A DNA stretch of 64,000 nucleotides from Cohnella fermenti (GCF_004801405.1 NZ_SSOB01000035.1:24191-88190); one strand, 5' to 3'; positions 1 through 9,860 are shown, counted from the first letter of the stretch. Numbers and translations: made by a program. The notes: generated by a model not told the origin, from the sequence alone.

Positions 1-5
1 GGCCT

Positions 6-49
6 TTGCCCTCTGATCCGCCGGCTCTTGCCCTCTGATCCGCCGGCTC
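6..49. repeat. 22-bp direct repeat, two copies
   Basis: Two identical adjacent copies of a 22-bp unit that begins TTGCCCTCTG and ends GCCGGCTC. It lies just before dispersed-repeat copy A. No function is visible. Confidence 0.8.
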
Positions 50-245
50 TTTTGCGATTTTATGTGGTTTTTCACATTCATCGGTTGGAATGAGCCGCGA
101 TCTCGGCGTTTTATGTGATTTTTAGCCTACATGAGGCAACGGGAGCCGGAATTTTCTCTATGTATGCTATTTTTCACATAGAATCGTCCAACCTGCCCGT
201 TATTGCGCCGCTCGAATGTGAAATTCCACATAAATCCCTCCTATC
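50..245. repeat. Dispersed ~200-bp repeat, copy A
   Basis: This block is closely similar to blocks at about 30499-30755 and 41861-42065, in the same orientation. It contains an ordered set of short dyads: ATGTG-N6-CACAT at 62-77, TATGTGATTTTTAGCCTACAT-type at 112-132 (given here in two parts: TATGTGATTTTT then AGCCTACAT), its inverted partner ending TTTTTCACATA at 160-180, and ATGTGAAATTCCACAT at 216-231. The chance reading frames differ from copy to copy, so it is probably not coding. Together with the 22-bp repeat it fills the gene-free first 300 bases. Confidence 0.8.
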
Positions 246-305
246 CGGCGAGTCCGGCGAGATGCCCGGCCCTCCCCCCTCCCGCACTATACGTCGAGAG
301 AGCGA

Positions 306-343
306 AGGGCCGGCCCTAAAGTCGTTAGACTTGGGCCGGCCCT
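306..343 (-). terminator. Strong hairpin downstream of the SDR gene
   Basis: AGGGCCGGCCC at 306-316 pairs perfectly with GGGCCGGCCCT at 333-343. It sits just past the stop codon of the last gene in the minus-strand operon. There is no clear T-run, so it may act as an RNA 3'-end stabiliser or a weak or Rho-assisted terminator. Confidence 0.55.
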
Positions 344-351
344 CTATCTCG

Positions 352-1170
352 CTATTGGTCTTGTTGCCGCTGCCACTGCAGATGGCTTGACTCCCCGCCA
401 TCCACCGTTAACGAAGCTCCCGTAATGAAGGAAGCCTTGTCGCCTGCCAGAAAGGCGACCGCATCTCCGATCTCGACCGCTTCGGCAAGCCGTCCGAGCG
501 GAATGTTGCGCGACATCTCCCGCTCGGAAGCCGCCCGTTCTTCTTCCGTCAATCCGGCAAGCTGCCGTTCGATATTCGCATTGCGGGTGTAGCCCGGCAG
601 CACCGTATTGACGCGAATGCCCTCCGGCGCGAGTTCAAGCGCCATGCTCCGTCCCATTGCCGCAACGGCGCCCTTGACCGCCGCATACGCCGAGCAATGC
701 GGCGCCGTCTGATTCGCATGCACCGACGCGATGTTTACGATCGCCCCGCGCCCCTGTCGTCGCATGATCGGCACCGCTTGCCTTACGGTGAGGAAGTAAC
801 CGCGCAGATCGGTCGCCATGACGCGATCCCAATCCTCCGCTTTGATCTGTTCGATCGGATGATAGTAATGAGTACCAACGTTATTCACCAGAATGTCGAC
901 CCGGCTCCACCGCTTTGCCGTCTGCTCGAATGCCCCCACAATATCGGCTTCGACGGACATGTTCGTCTGTACGAACAACACCCGTCCGGCATCGTTCACG
1001 GACGCGGCCAGCGCCTGGGCCGTCCGTTCGCCTTCCTGTTCGTCCCAGTCCAGCACCGCAACATTGCAGCCTTCCCGCAGCAGCACCTGCGCAATGCCTT
1101 TGCCGATGCCTCCCGCCGCCCCCGTCACAATCGCCGTACGTCCCTGCATCTCGCGTTCCTCCCGCTTCAT
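352..1170 (-). CDS. SDR family oxidoreductase
   Basis: A 272-aa classical short-chain dehydrogenase/reductase, cytosolic and NAD(P)-dependent. The cofactor motif TGAAGGIG is near residues 17-24, NNVG is in the middle, and the catalytic Ser and Tyr-x3-Lys (SAYAAVKG) are around residues 155-175, followed by the usual C-terminal VDGG. Start: GGAGG lies 8 nt before this ATG; a second ATG seven codons on also has GGAGG 8 nt before it, so either could be used. It is the last gene of the glycan operon, 15 nt after the dehydratase. By context it probably oxidises or reduces a sugar or sugar acid; the substrate cannot be told from sequence. Confidence 0.85.
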   Translation of the reverse strand: MKREEREMQGRTAIVTGAAGGIGKGIAQVLLREGCNVAVLDWDEQEGERTAQALAASVNDAGRVLFVQTNMSVEADIVGAFEQTAKRWSRVDILVNNVGTHYYHPIEQIKAEDWDRVMATDLRGYFLTVRQAVPIMRRQGRGAIVNIASVHANQTAPHCSAYAAVKGAVAAMGRSMALELAPEGIRVNTVLPGYTRNANIERQLAGLTEEERAASEREMSRNIPLGRLAEAVEIGDAVAFLAGDKASFITGASLTVDGGESSHLQWQRQQDQ

Positions 1171-1185
1171 TCGTCTGTCCTCCGC

Positions 1186-2304
1186 TTACCAGTCGGCCAC
1201 GGAGCCGTCATCGGCGTGGAACCAGCGCGGCGTATCCCAATCCCCGTCGTACAGCTTATCCTTGATCGCTTCCTCGTCGACCTCGATGCCGAGCCCCGGC
1301 GCCGTCGGCAGCTCCATGTAGCCATTCTTGACGACAAACGGCGTCTTCAGGTAGCCTTCGCCAAGCTCCGCGTGCTCCTGGGCCAGGAAGTTCGGCACGT
1401 TCGCCGACAACTGCAGGCTGGCCGCCAGATTGATCGGACCGAGCGGATTGTGCGGGGCGAAGCCCGCATAGTACAGCTCCGCCATCGCGGCGATTTTTTT
1501 GCCTTCGAGGATGCCGCCGCAATGGGCGAGATCCGGCTGGACGATGGCGACCGCCTGCTTCTCCAGCACCTCGCGGAACGCCCACTTCGTGAACAGCCGT
1601 TCGCCCGTGGCGAGCGGAGTCGTTGTCGAACGCGCGATCATCGCCAGCGCATCGACGTTCTCGGGCAGGCAAGGTTCTTCGATGAAGGCGAGCTGGAACC
1701 GCTCCAGCTCCTTTGCCAGACGGATGGCGAGAGCCGGACTGATGCGCCCGTGGAAGTCGACGCCCAGCTCGATGTCCGGTCCGATCGCATCGCGAATCGC
1801 TTCGATCCGCTCCACCTGCCGGGACACCCATGCCGGCGACTCCATCACGTGCGCCATCGCTTCGATGCCTGTCTTCAGCATCGTGAAGCCCTGCTCCTTC
1901 CACTGCCTGGCCAGTCTGGCCGATTCCTCCGGCGTGCTGCCGCCGACTCCCTTATACATGCGGATTCGCTCGCGCACGGCGCCGCCGAGCAGTTGATACA
2001 CCGGCACGCCGAGCGACTTGCCGAGGATGTCCCACATCGCCTGCTCAAGACCGCTGATCGCGCTTGTCAGAATCGGGCCTCCCCGGTAGAACGTCCCCCG
2101 GTACATGGCCTGCCACAGATGTTCGATTCGCCGCGGGTCCTGACCGATCAGATGCGGTTCCAGTTCCTTGATCGCCATCTCGACCGTCCGCGAACGCCCT
2201 TCCACGATGGCTTCGCCCCAACCGGTCACCCCCTCGTCCGTCGACATTTTCAGGAAGGAGAATCTTGGAAGCAGGTGGAAAATTTCGATTCGCGTAATTC
2301 TCAT
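1186..2304 (-). CDS. dgoD: Enolase-superfamily sugar-acid dehydratase, D-galactonate dehydratase-like
   Basis: A 372-aa member of the mandelate racemase/muconate lactonising family. Counting from the first Met, the metal ligands and acid/base residues fall at D183 and H185 (VDFHGR), E209 (FIEEP), E235 (ATGERL) and H285 (APHNPLGPI). From memory these match the positions of Escherichia coli DgoD, which turns D-galactonate into 2-keto-3-deoxygalactonate. The ATG overlaps the stop of the upstream glycoside hydrolase as ATGA, with GGAGG about 10 nt before it, so the two are translationally coupled. No kinase or aldolase for the product is in the window. Other acid-sugar dehydratases share these residues, so the exact substrate is open. 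Confidence 0.75.
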   Translation of the reverse strand: MRITRIEIFHLLPRFSFLKMSTDEGVTGWGEAIVEGRSRTVEMAIKELEPHLIGQDPRRIEHLWQAMYRGTFYRGGPILTSAISGLEQAMWDILGKSLGVPVYQLLGGAVRERIRMYKGVGGSTPEESARLARQWKEQGFTMLKTGIEAMAHVMESPAWVSRQVERIEAIRDAIGPDIELGVDFHGRISPALAIRLAKELERFQLAFIEEPCLPENVDALAMIARSTTTPLATGERLFTKWAFREVLEKQAVAIVQPDLAHCGGILEGKKIAAMAELYYAGFAPHNPLGPINLAASLQLSANVPNFLAQEHAELGEGYLKTPFVVKNGYMELPTAPGLGIEVDEEAIKDKLYDGDWDTPRWFHADDGSVADW

Positions 2305-5300
2305 AGGTCGTGATCCTCCATGGTTAGCTTATACAGCCTGTAGAGCAAAACAGCGGCTTGAGCGCGAGTCGACGTTGCCTGCGGCGCGAACCTGTTGTCC
2401 CCGTCCCCTTGAATCAATCCCGCTTGCCTCAACGCTTCGACGGCGTCGGACGCATACTTCGAGATAACCGCCTGATCCCGGAACGCGACCGGAACCGGCG
2501 CCGTTCCCAGATCGACTTCAAACGCGGCGGCCGCCCGGTAAATCATGACGGCCATGTCCTCTCGCGTGACCGGATCGTTTATCCCGAAGCCGCCGTCGGC
2601 TCTGCCGTTAACGATGCCAAGCTGCTCGGCAGCCGCAACGGCAGCATAGTACCATTCGCCTTGACGTACATCCGCGAAGGTTGCCGCGAATGCCGGATCG
2701 CCCTGTTCGAACGCGTTCATCAGCATCGCAAGGAATTCGGCCCTGGTCAGCGTCTTGCCGGGCAGGAACATTCCGTCGCCGACTCCCGATACGATCTCCC
2801 GCGCTGCCAGCGCTTCAATGCTTGCCTGCGCCCAAGGATATGTTCCGCTGTCGGCAAAGACGGCGTTCGCGTAACCGACGGCATATCGGCTGAAGTGCTT
2901 CGGCTTAAACCAAATTTGTTGCCTGGCCGAATTGTACATGCTGCTCTTGACAGGCGTAAGATTCCCGGCATCGTCCAGATCGTAGATCACGGCATTGTTC
3001 GGATTCTCTCCCGACCGCAGCGTGTAGGCGATGCCCGCCTTCATGTCGGCATCCGGCTTGAAGTCGTGGATGGGCTCGCCGTTCAGACTCAGATTGAAGT
3101 CGAATGTCTCGTGTTCGCCGAGCCTGGTCTGCACAGCGGGCGGGAGAGCTGACCGTTCCACCCTGGCGACGGAGAGTTGCAGATTGCCCGCGGCGTCTGC
3201 GGATGCAGAGTTCAGCAAGAGCGGACTAAACGAGACGGTGGCCATTCCCGTGTCAATCACGATAGCATCGATGCTGCCGCCGGCCTCCTTAATAAGACTA
3301 GCAGGAATATCGATTGTCGCCCGGCGAGTCCCTTCTCCGACTTGAACGTTCACATGAACCGTGCGATCGGATGCCTGTTCGATCGCTTGCCGGAATGCCG
3401 TCCCGCTTATGGCCACATGCACCGCGCCGTCGTTATCCGGTCGAGCCGTTGCGCGGATCGTATTCCCGTCGACCGACTGCTCCTGTTCGGACAACCCGTT
3501 CGACGAGCCGTTGCTCGTACCGTTGTCTGTGCCATTACCCGTGCCGTTGTCTGTTCCGTTATCTGTTCCGTTATCCGTTCCGTCGTCTGTTCCGTTATCC
3601 GTACCGTTATCCGGGCCGCTGTCTGTCCCATCATCCGTTCCGTTGTCCGTGCCTGGCAACTGCGCAAGCACAAGGTCCCCGAACAGATTGGGATTCTTGG
3701 ATTCGCCTATGCCCGACATGTACTCGATCCAGCCGCGTCTTCCATGACCGTCATCGTCATTGATCAGCAGCGAGAAACCGAACAGATCGCCCGCCGCCGG
3801 AACAGTGCCGTCGGTCAACAATTCGCTCCAGGGAATCTTCACTTCATAATCGGTCGCTCCGGTCAGATCGTCGCGCACAATTCCCACCGATGCGGCAGGA
3901 ATAAGTCCCCCCTGCTTCCCGGCCGCCGCCGTCCATCTCCAGACCTGCGGACCGCTGCCGGTCAGCGCCATGCCGATCTCATGATATCCCGAGCTGCCCG
4001 CACCGTTGATCCGGCCCAGGTCGAACGCGAATTGAATCGAGTCGCCCTTCCATATATCGGTATTGGCGTTCGTCTGCACATGAACATCGTCCTTTACGTT
4101 GACAGCCAAATAAAGATTGTTCGCATCCCACTTCAGATAGCCGACTCCGCTCAGATCGTCAAGGCCGAGCCATGTTTCCGTACCCGTAAACTTCACCTGC
4201 GAGGCGTCATTCAATGTGAACGGAATGCTGTCCGCCCATTCTTCCTCCCCGAGATTGCCATCTGCGGTGATGGTCGATTCGCTTGCCGCCGCTGCGAGGA
4301 AGCTCGTCGCTCTCGTATATTCCGTTACGAATCCGTTATCCAGTTCCAGCTTCAGCTTCATGTCGTACAGCTTCTGATCCGGCGTGCCGATCGGAACCGC
4401 CACGATTCGGCTTTGTCCGGCCTCCAGATCGCTGAATGCTGCGGGCTGAATTGCGGCAGCCCAGCCTTCATCGGGCTTCAGAACCGTAATCGTGCCGCTC
4501 AGGCTCTCCTCCGTCATATTGCTCACCTTCACCTGCAGCGTCCATTCTCCCTGATTGACCGCAGAAGGCTCCGGCGTCATACTGACCGTTGCCGGATCGG
4601 CTACTTGCACCTGGGCGAACAGCTCGGTTACTACGTTATTCTGCGAGACGATTGCAATCGGAACTTCGTAGAGCTTCTTCTCCGCTCCGGAAGGCACCGA
4701 GAACTGAACCTCCAGCGGACCGGTTCCGGCGGTGAAGTCGGTATCCGAGAGCAGCGTCCATCCTTCGGGGAGCTGAACCTGCAGCTCGCCCGCCAGCAAT
4801 GCCGCATCCTCCGTCCGATTGATCGTGAGCGCGGCAGTGCGTCCGCCCATTACGCTGATCGCAGACTTGGCGAGCGCGAAGAGAGGAGTTCCGACATCGA
4901 ACTGCGCGGCGGCGCCTTCAATATAGATCGGGCTGTCGGATACGGCTACCGTGAGAATCCCGTTGACCGCCTGATACGTCTTGGCATTGCCATACAGATC
5001 GCTCACGACATATTCGCCGTCCGGGGCGCCGCCGACATCGAGGCCGATCGTCTTGGATTCATACCTGTTCCAGACAACCCATACATCCTTGTTCAGATCA
5101 CTGCGATGGAATCGGTACAGATTCAGGTTGGCGTCCGGCGTTGACTTCGAGACGAACGCGGAACCGATCAGCTTGTTCGTCATCGCATTGTGCGCCACGA
5201 AGCTCAGCTTCGCCGCGTACGGGGTCTGACTGTCGTATTGGTAACGAATCAGACCGAACTTGTCTTCCGCGTTCGTCACGTCCGCCCCATCGTCCTGCAG

Positions 5301-8300
5301 ATCGTACCAGAGAATCTTCTCGACGATACCGGAAGCCAGCATGATGGCATACGACCGGACAAGATAATTCGCGCTATCTTGCTCCGTTACGCTGCCGACC
5401 GTCGGCCAACCGATCTCCGAGACCCAGAGCGGCTTGGATTCTCCCTCGTTATACTGCTTCATCAGATCGTCCACAGCCTGCAGATTGGCCGCCAACGACC
5501 CAGCTTCCGGGCCGTTCGGCCACGTATAGGGGTGAATCGACAGTTTGTCGAAGTAATCGTACGCTCCTGCGATCATCATGCCTCTGATCCAGTTCAAGTC
5601 GACACTGGCTACGCTCCCGCCCAGCACGACGGCATCCGAATTGGCCTGCTTGATGGCCGGGTAGACGGCTTGCAATAGCTTGGTGTAGTCCGCCGCCGTT
5701 TCCTTCGAGGCGCTTAGATTGGGCTCGTTCCAGATCTCGAAGTAGTTTACTTTGCCTTCATAATGTTCGACAATGGCCGTTGCGTAGGTGACAAAGGCGG
5801 CTATGCCTTCATCGGAAGTCGGGATGCCGCCGTTATCGTACAAGGGATTGCCCAGACCCAATACAAGCAACGGCTCGATACCGTTGGCGATCTCCTCGTC
5901 CACATAGGTATCCCAGCTTGCCGGGATGCTGATTTGTCCCTTCACGCTCTCCGCACGAGACCAGTGCACATCGTCGCGAACGATCCTCGCGCCAGCCAGC
6001 GCCGCTATCGGCACGTTCACTTCGGGAACGCCCTTGCCGAAGGCAAAATGAGTCTCTACACCGAACACGCTATCCGCCCGATTCTCAATAAGAGGCATCA
6101 CCATGCTGAACGAGGCTGCCTTCGTCTCGTAGATCGACTGATCCGCGACGCTCGCCGCAACGGTGAGCGTGTACCCGCCATACTTAAGATCGCCCATCAC
6201 CTCTTCCGCGATATTGTCGGAAGATTTGCCGGCTATCGTTCGTTGCAGCGTCTTCTCGTACACCGTCCTGCCTTGGGTGTCCTTCGCCTGAACGGTATAG
6301 TCGACAACGCTTTCTTGATCGAGCAGATTCACGGTTTGGATATCGAAGGCAACAGGATCGGATGGGGTAAAAATATTGCCGTCCTTGTCGCTGGAGATCC
6401 GAATCGTCAACGGAGCGTTCGCCTTATATCGATAGATATGCAGGAAGCTGTATTCGTCTTCCGACGAAGCGACCGCAGCGGTAATCGTCATGTCTGCCTC
6501 GATTGCGATCGGAGCCGTATATGCTTGCCTTGCCGCGGAAGCGCGCGGGTCGCTGCCGTCGGTCGTGTAATAGATGATTCCGTCCGGCACATCGGTCGTC
6601 AGTTGAACCGCGCTTCCCTTGGCGACGACGCCGGAGACGGGGTCCGCGGCAATGAGCGGAGCGGACGGCAAGACGATTCGCATGTTGTCCAGCTTGTACG
6701 TGACGCTGGAGCGGCCTTCCCACTTGCTCTGCGTAACATCCGCATAGAAGGAGATGCTGCCCATCGCCGTAATATCGGCGGCTTCGCCGTGGAAGGCCGT
6801 TGCCGGAATCGTAACCGTGCTCCACTGATTCGCCGGCAAGCTCGGCAGGAAGCTCTCATAGAACACCTTGCCTTGCTGATCCGACAACTTCAGAACGAGG
6901 AGCTCCTCCGCCCCCGCCGTCTGCGATTCGGGATAGACATCCAACAGGATGCCTTGAGCCGAGATCAGGTTAATGGTCGGATTGAACTTAGCCGTGTAAT
7001 TCATCCATTGCCCGCCTGCGGTAACCTTGTTGTAGGTTACTCTGACGGCATGCTGACCCTCCGTCGAGTCGTTGTCTTGCTCGACTGTGATGCCCGTCTC
7101 CGCGATCCAGCCGTTCGTATCTTCAAATCCTTCGAGCAACAAAGCCTGCGCTTCCTCCATCGGGGGAGCAACCGCCTTGTACTTGTAAATATGCAGGAAG
7201 CTGTAACCGCCGCCCGACAGGGCAACCGCGGCGGTAATTGTCCTATCCGCGTCAATGGCAATTGGAGCCGCATACGCTTGCCTTGCTGCGGATGAGCGCG
7301 GATCGCTGCCGTCCATCGTATAATAGATAACTCCATCCGGCACATCGGTGGCCAGCTCTACCGCGCTTCCTTCGATTACGACGCCGGGAGCGGGATCGGC
7401 GGTCATGACCGGAGCCGATGGCAGAGCAATCCGCAAGTTATCCAGCTTGTACGTGACGCTGGAGCGGCCTTCCCAACTGGGTTCCTGAGCGTCGGTATCG
7501 GTATAGAACGAGATCGTTCTCACAGCCGTTGCATCCGCCCAGCCGTTGAAGGCCGACACTGGAATCGTAATCGTGTTCCACTGATTCGCCTGCAGCTTCG
7601 ATATAAAGTGTTCGTACAGTCCCTGTCCGGCGCTGTCCGTCAGTTTGATGACGAGCACTTCATCATCGCCGGTCGTCTGGGACTCGGGCCATACATCCAG
7701 CAGAATCCCGCTTGACGTCGAGAGATTGATGGCGGGGTCCAGCGTCGTCGTGTAATTAATCCACCGTCCGCCAGCAGTTGCCCTGTCATAGGTCACGCGG
7801 GCGGAATGTTCGCCTTCCGTCGATGCGCCGACCTGCTCCGCCGTCACGCCCGCATCCGCGCCCCAGCCGCTCCAACTCTCGAACCCTTCGATCAGGAGTG
7901 TATCCGGCGTGTCGCTCGCGACGGAGGAAGTTAGCGTCATATTGTCGAGGATATAGGTGACGGTGTCGCGATCTCCCCATAACTCGCTGTCCCGGTTCAA
8001 ATAAAATTCGATTCGGGCGAAGCTGCTCGCATCCGCGCCCGCGGACAGGTCGCCCGGATGCAGGGTCACTGTGTTCCACTGGTTAGCGGTTAGCTTGGGC
8101 ATCCATTCATATAAGCTGCGATTCTGGCTATCGATGAGCTTCATGACGAGCAATTCCTGACTTCCATCCGTCTCGGAAGTCGGATAGATGTCCACGGACA
8201 GCGTCTCCATCGCGCTGAGATCGATGGCCACGTTCCTGCTGTATTGAATCCACTGGTTATCAGAATTGGAATCATAGGTCAGCTTGGCAGCCGCCAACCC

Positions 8301-8501
8301 TTGCGTCTTCGGGTCGGCCACGGCTTCGGCCGCAACTCCGGTGTGCGCCTCCCACCCGTCCGTGCTGTCGAAATCCAATATAACCTGGGATACCGAAGCG
8401 GCCGATGCCTTCGGCGGGCTTATTCCTGCAACCGAGACAAGCAGGCTGATGAGCATGAGGGCAATAATCGAGCGGTGCGGCCTCTGCAACAAATGAATCA
8501 T
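2301..8501 (-). CDS. Multidomain SLH-anchored glycoside hydrolase (clan GH-A, GH39-like)
   Basis: A 2066-aa secreted enzyme. A signal peptide (about 1-35) is followed by three related carbohydrate-binding-like domains (about 38-192, 200-358 and 452-608), two chitobiase-C-terminal-like domains with VPDG(V/I)IYYT.DGSDPR (about 361-442 and 611-695), and an Ig-like stretch. A (beta/alpha)8-type catalytic domain (about 815-1145) carries WNEPN (E926, acid/base) and VSEIGWPT (E1029, nucleophile). After it come NEW3/Ig-like domains, a CBM9-like domain (about 1409-1607), an Asn/Asp/Gly/Thr repeat linker (about 1616-1671), a domain often seen beside SLH regions, and three SLH domains (about 1875-2066). 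The SLH domains imply attachment to cell-wall polysaccharide. It is encoded between ABC permease and dehydratase genes, so its product is probably imported and degraded by its neighbours. The catalytic family is inferred from motif spacing. Confidence 0.85.
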   Translation of the reverse strand: MIHLLQRPHRSIIALMLISLLVSVAGISPPKASAASVSQVILDFDSTDGWEAHTGVAAEAVADPKTQGLAAAKLTYDSNSDNQWIQYSRNVAIDLSAMETLSVDIYPTSETDGSQELLVMKLIDSQNRSLYEWMPKLTANQWNTVTLHPGDLSAGADASSFARIEFYLNRDSELWGDRDTVTYILDNMTLTSSVASDTPDTLLIEGFESWSGWGADAGVTAEQVGASTEGEHSARVTYDRATAGGRWINYTTTLDPAINLSTSSGILLDVWPESQTTGDDEVLVIKLTDSAGQGLYEHFISKLQANQWNTITIPVSAFNGWADATAVRTISFYTDTDAQEPSWEGRSSVTYKLDNLRIALPSAPVMTADPAPGVVIEGSAVELATDVPDGVIYYTMDGSDPRSSAARQAYAAPIAIDADRTITAAVALSGGGYSFLHIYKYKAVAPPMEEAQALLLEGFEDTNGWIAETGITVEQDNDSTEGQHAVRVTYNKVTAGGQWMNYTAKFNPTINLISAQGILLDVYPESQTAGAEELLVLKLSDQQGKVFYESFLPSLPANQWSTVTIPATAFHGEAADITAMGSISFYADVTQSKWEGRSSVTYKLDNMRIVLPSAPLIAADPVSGVVAKGSAVQLTTDVPDGIIYYTTDGSDPRASAARQAYTAPIAIEADMTITAAVASSEDEYSFLHIYRYKANAPLTIRISSDKDGNIFTPSDPVAFDIQTVNLLDQESVVDYTVQAKDTQGRTVYEKTLQRTIAGKSSDNIAEEVMGDLKYGGYTLTVAASVADQSIYETKAASFSMVMPLIENRADSVFGVETHFAFGKGVPEVNVPIAALAGARIVRDDVHWSRAESVKGQISIPASWDTYVDEEIANGIEPLLVLGLGNPLYDNGGIPTSDEGIAAFVTYATAIVEHYEGKVNYFEIWNEPNLSASKETAADYTKLLQAVYPAIKQANSDAVVLGGSVASVDLNWIRGMMIAGAYDYFDKLSIHPYTWPNGPEAGSLAANLQAVDDLMKQYNEGESKPLWVSEIGWPTVGSVTEQDSANYLVRSYAIMLASGIVEKILWYDLQDDGADVTNAEDKFGLIRYQYDSQTPYAAKLSFVAHNAMTNKLIGSAFVSKSTPDANLNLYRFHRSDLNKDVWVVWNRYESKTIGLDVGGAPDGEYVVSDLYGNAKTYQAVNGILTVAVSDSPIYIEGAAAQFDVGTPLFALAKSAISVMGGRTAALTINRTEDAALLAGELQVQLPEGWTLLSDTDFTAGTGPLEVQFSVPSGAEKKLYEVPIAIVSQNNVVTELFAQVQVADPATVSMTPEPSAVNQGEWTLQVKVSNMTEESLSGTITVLKPDEGWAAAIQPAAFSDLEAGQSRIVAVPIGTPDQKLYDMKLKLELDNGFVTEYTRATSFLAAAASESTITADGNLGEEEWADSIPFTLNDASQVKFTGTETWLGLDDLSGVGYLKWDANNLYLAVNVKDDVHVQTNANTDIWKGDSIQFAFDLGRINGAGSSGYHEIGMALTGSGPQVWRWTAAAGKQGGLIPAASVGIVRDDLTGATDYEVKIPWSELLTDGTVPAAGDLFGFSLLINDDDGHGRRGWIEYMSGIGESKNPNLFGDLVLAQLPGTDNGTDDGTDSGPDNGTDNGTDDGTDNGTDNGTDNGTGNGTDNGTSNGSSNGLSEQEQSVDGNTIRATARPDNDGAVHVAISGTAFRQAIEQASDRTVHVNVQVGEGTRRATIDIPASLIKEAGGSIDAIVIDTGMATVSFSPLLLNSASADAAGNLQLSVARVERSALPPAVQTRLGEHETFDFNLSLNGEPIHDFKPDADMKAGIAYTLRSGENPNNAVIYDLDDAGNLTPVKSSMYNSARQQIWFKPKHFSRYAVGYANAVFADSGTYPWAQASIEALAAREIVSGVGDGMFLPGKTLTRAEFLAMLMNAFEQGDPAFAATFADVRQGEWYYAAVAAAEQLGIVNGRADGGFGINDPVTREDMAVMIYRAAAAFEVDLGTAPVPVAFRDQAVISKYASDAVEALRQAGLIQGDGDNRFAPQATSTRAQAAVLLYRLYKLTMEDHDL
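3487..3655. repeat. 12-bp coding repeat for a GTDN/GTDD linker
   Basis: About 13 imperfect 12-bp units encode tetrapeptides such as GTDN, GTDD, GTGN and GTSN between the CBM9-like domain and the cell-wall-binding part. This is an acidic flexible linker. Its copy number is likely to vary between strains. Confidence 0.9.
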
Positions 8502-8546
8502 ATGCTAACCTCCATCAGAGTTAAGTTATCGTCCTGCCGAAGCGAG

Positions 8547-9860
8547 CTATCCTTTTACTCCCGAGTATGCGACGCCCTTCTCGATATACTTCTGGGAAGT
8601 GAGGAACACGGCCATCATCGGAAGCATGGAGATGAGCGAGCTGGCCATCACCATGTTCATCCTGACATCGCTGCGGCTCTGCAGATCGTTCAGCGCAACC
8701 GTAAACGTCCAGTTGGCCGGCAAATTGTTGACGACAAGCGGCCAGACGAATTCGTTCCAGACGGGGATGGATGTCATGACCGCCACGACGGTGAACACCG
8801 GTATCGACAGCGGCACGACGATTTGCGCGAATGTCCGCAGCTCCGAGGCTCCATCCACGCGCGCCGCCTGCATCAATTCGTGCGACAACTGGTCGAAGTA
8901 GCCTTTGAACAGGAAAATTACGATCCCCCATGCGCTATGCGGAAGGATGAGGGCGGCCAGCGTGTTGACGAGCCCTAAGTCCTTCATAAGCAAATAAAGC
9001 GGCAGCAGCAGCGAGATATCGGGAATCATGATCGTGGCGAGAAAAAACATGATCCAGACGAATTGCCAAGTACGGTTCGTAATGAGCTGGGATAAGGCAT
9101 ACCCCGCCAATCCTCCGAGGACCAGTTGGAGGGCCACGCTGGCCACAGTCACGACAAAGCTGTTCCAGAAGTAAGTAAAGAAGCCGAGTTCCCCCGCTAC
9201 ATCCTTCGCAATCAATTGTAGCGCCCGGTAGCTGTCAAACAGGCGCAGCCAGGAGTCGGATACCCGAATCGATGTCGCTTGGCCCTGCACAAAATCCGTC
9301 GAAGCGTAAAAATCGTGAAAACGTGCGCCAAGCGGATCTTCGTCGACGCGCGCCACCGTCGACGCCGCCTTCCCGGAAGTGCCGTGCCATTCGAAGGTGG
9401 ACAACTTCTGTTCCCGGATGAGCGGCAGCTTGCGCGGGATCATCGTGTCGTTAAACAGCGTGGACGGGACGATCTGCGGTTGACCGACCAGGAACGAGGA
9501 CGAGATCGTTCGCGCCTCGTACAAGACTTTGCCGTCCTTCACGCCGATAATCTTGACTTCGCCAATGCTCTCGCGAATGTTGGCCATCCAGGGAAACCAG
9601 GTCGCCGTCATCGCGTCCTGTTCGTAATACAAGGCGTCTTGCTCGCTCGCTCCGGAATAGTCCAACGTCACGTTGACGGACTGCGGCACGCTCGGCAGCC
9701 ACTTCGGCGGATAAGCCAGAATGTCGGTTTCGTTCTTTAACGACGACACCGCCATCCAGAGAACCGGGATCAACGCCGAGACGACGAAGAAAAGGGTGAC
9801 CGCATAAGCCGTTATCCGCAAAGAACGCTGCCCCTTCTCCTTGATCCGTTGAGTTGCCAT
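8547..9860 (-). CDS. Carbohydrate ABC transporter permease with enlarged extracytoplasmic loop
   Basis: A 437-aa MalG-type inner-membrane permease. The start is placed at the ATG encoding MATQRIKEKG, 5 nt after the stop of the upstream permease and behind AAAGGA; the longer possible frame reads into that gene. TM1 is near residues 16-38. A polar stretch of about 150 residues follows, then the usual five-helix core with the EAA-type loop AARVDGASELRTF. MalG-type permeases are usually near 275-300 aa, so the insertion is unusual; by topology it would face outside and could contact the binding protein. No ATPase gene is nearby, so a shared MsmX-type ATPase is likely. Confidence 0.88.
   Translation of the reverse strand: MATQRIKEKGQRSLRITAYAVTLFFVVSALIPVLWMAVSSLKNETDILAYPPKWLPSVPQSVNVTLDYSGASEQDALYYEQDAMTATWFPWMANIRESIGEVKIIGVKDGKVLYEARTISSSFLVGQPQIVPSTLFNDTMIPRKLPLIREQKLSTFEWHGTSGKAASTVARVDEDPLGARFHDFYASTDFVQGQATSIRVSDSWLRLFDSYRALQLIAKDVAGELGFFTYFWNSFVVTVASVALQLVLGGLAGYALSQLITNRTWQFVWIMFFLATIMIPDISLLLPLYLLMKDLGLVNTLAALILPHSAWGIVIFLFKGYFDQLSHELMQAARVDGASELRTFAQIVVPLSIPVFTVVAVMTSIPVWNEFVWPLVVNNLPANWTFTVALNDLQSRSDVRMNMVMASSLISMLPMMAVFLTSQKYIEKGVAYSGVKG

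Noticed and set aside
697..2313. 538-codon plus-strand frame opposite the SDR and dehydratase genes
   Set aside because: Arg/His-rich translation typical of an antisense shadow in GC-rich DNA; the opposite strand encodes well-conserved enzymes.
3177..5144. 655-codon plus-strand frame opposite the surface hydrolase
   Set aside because: Antisense shadow of conserved domains.
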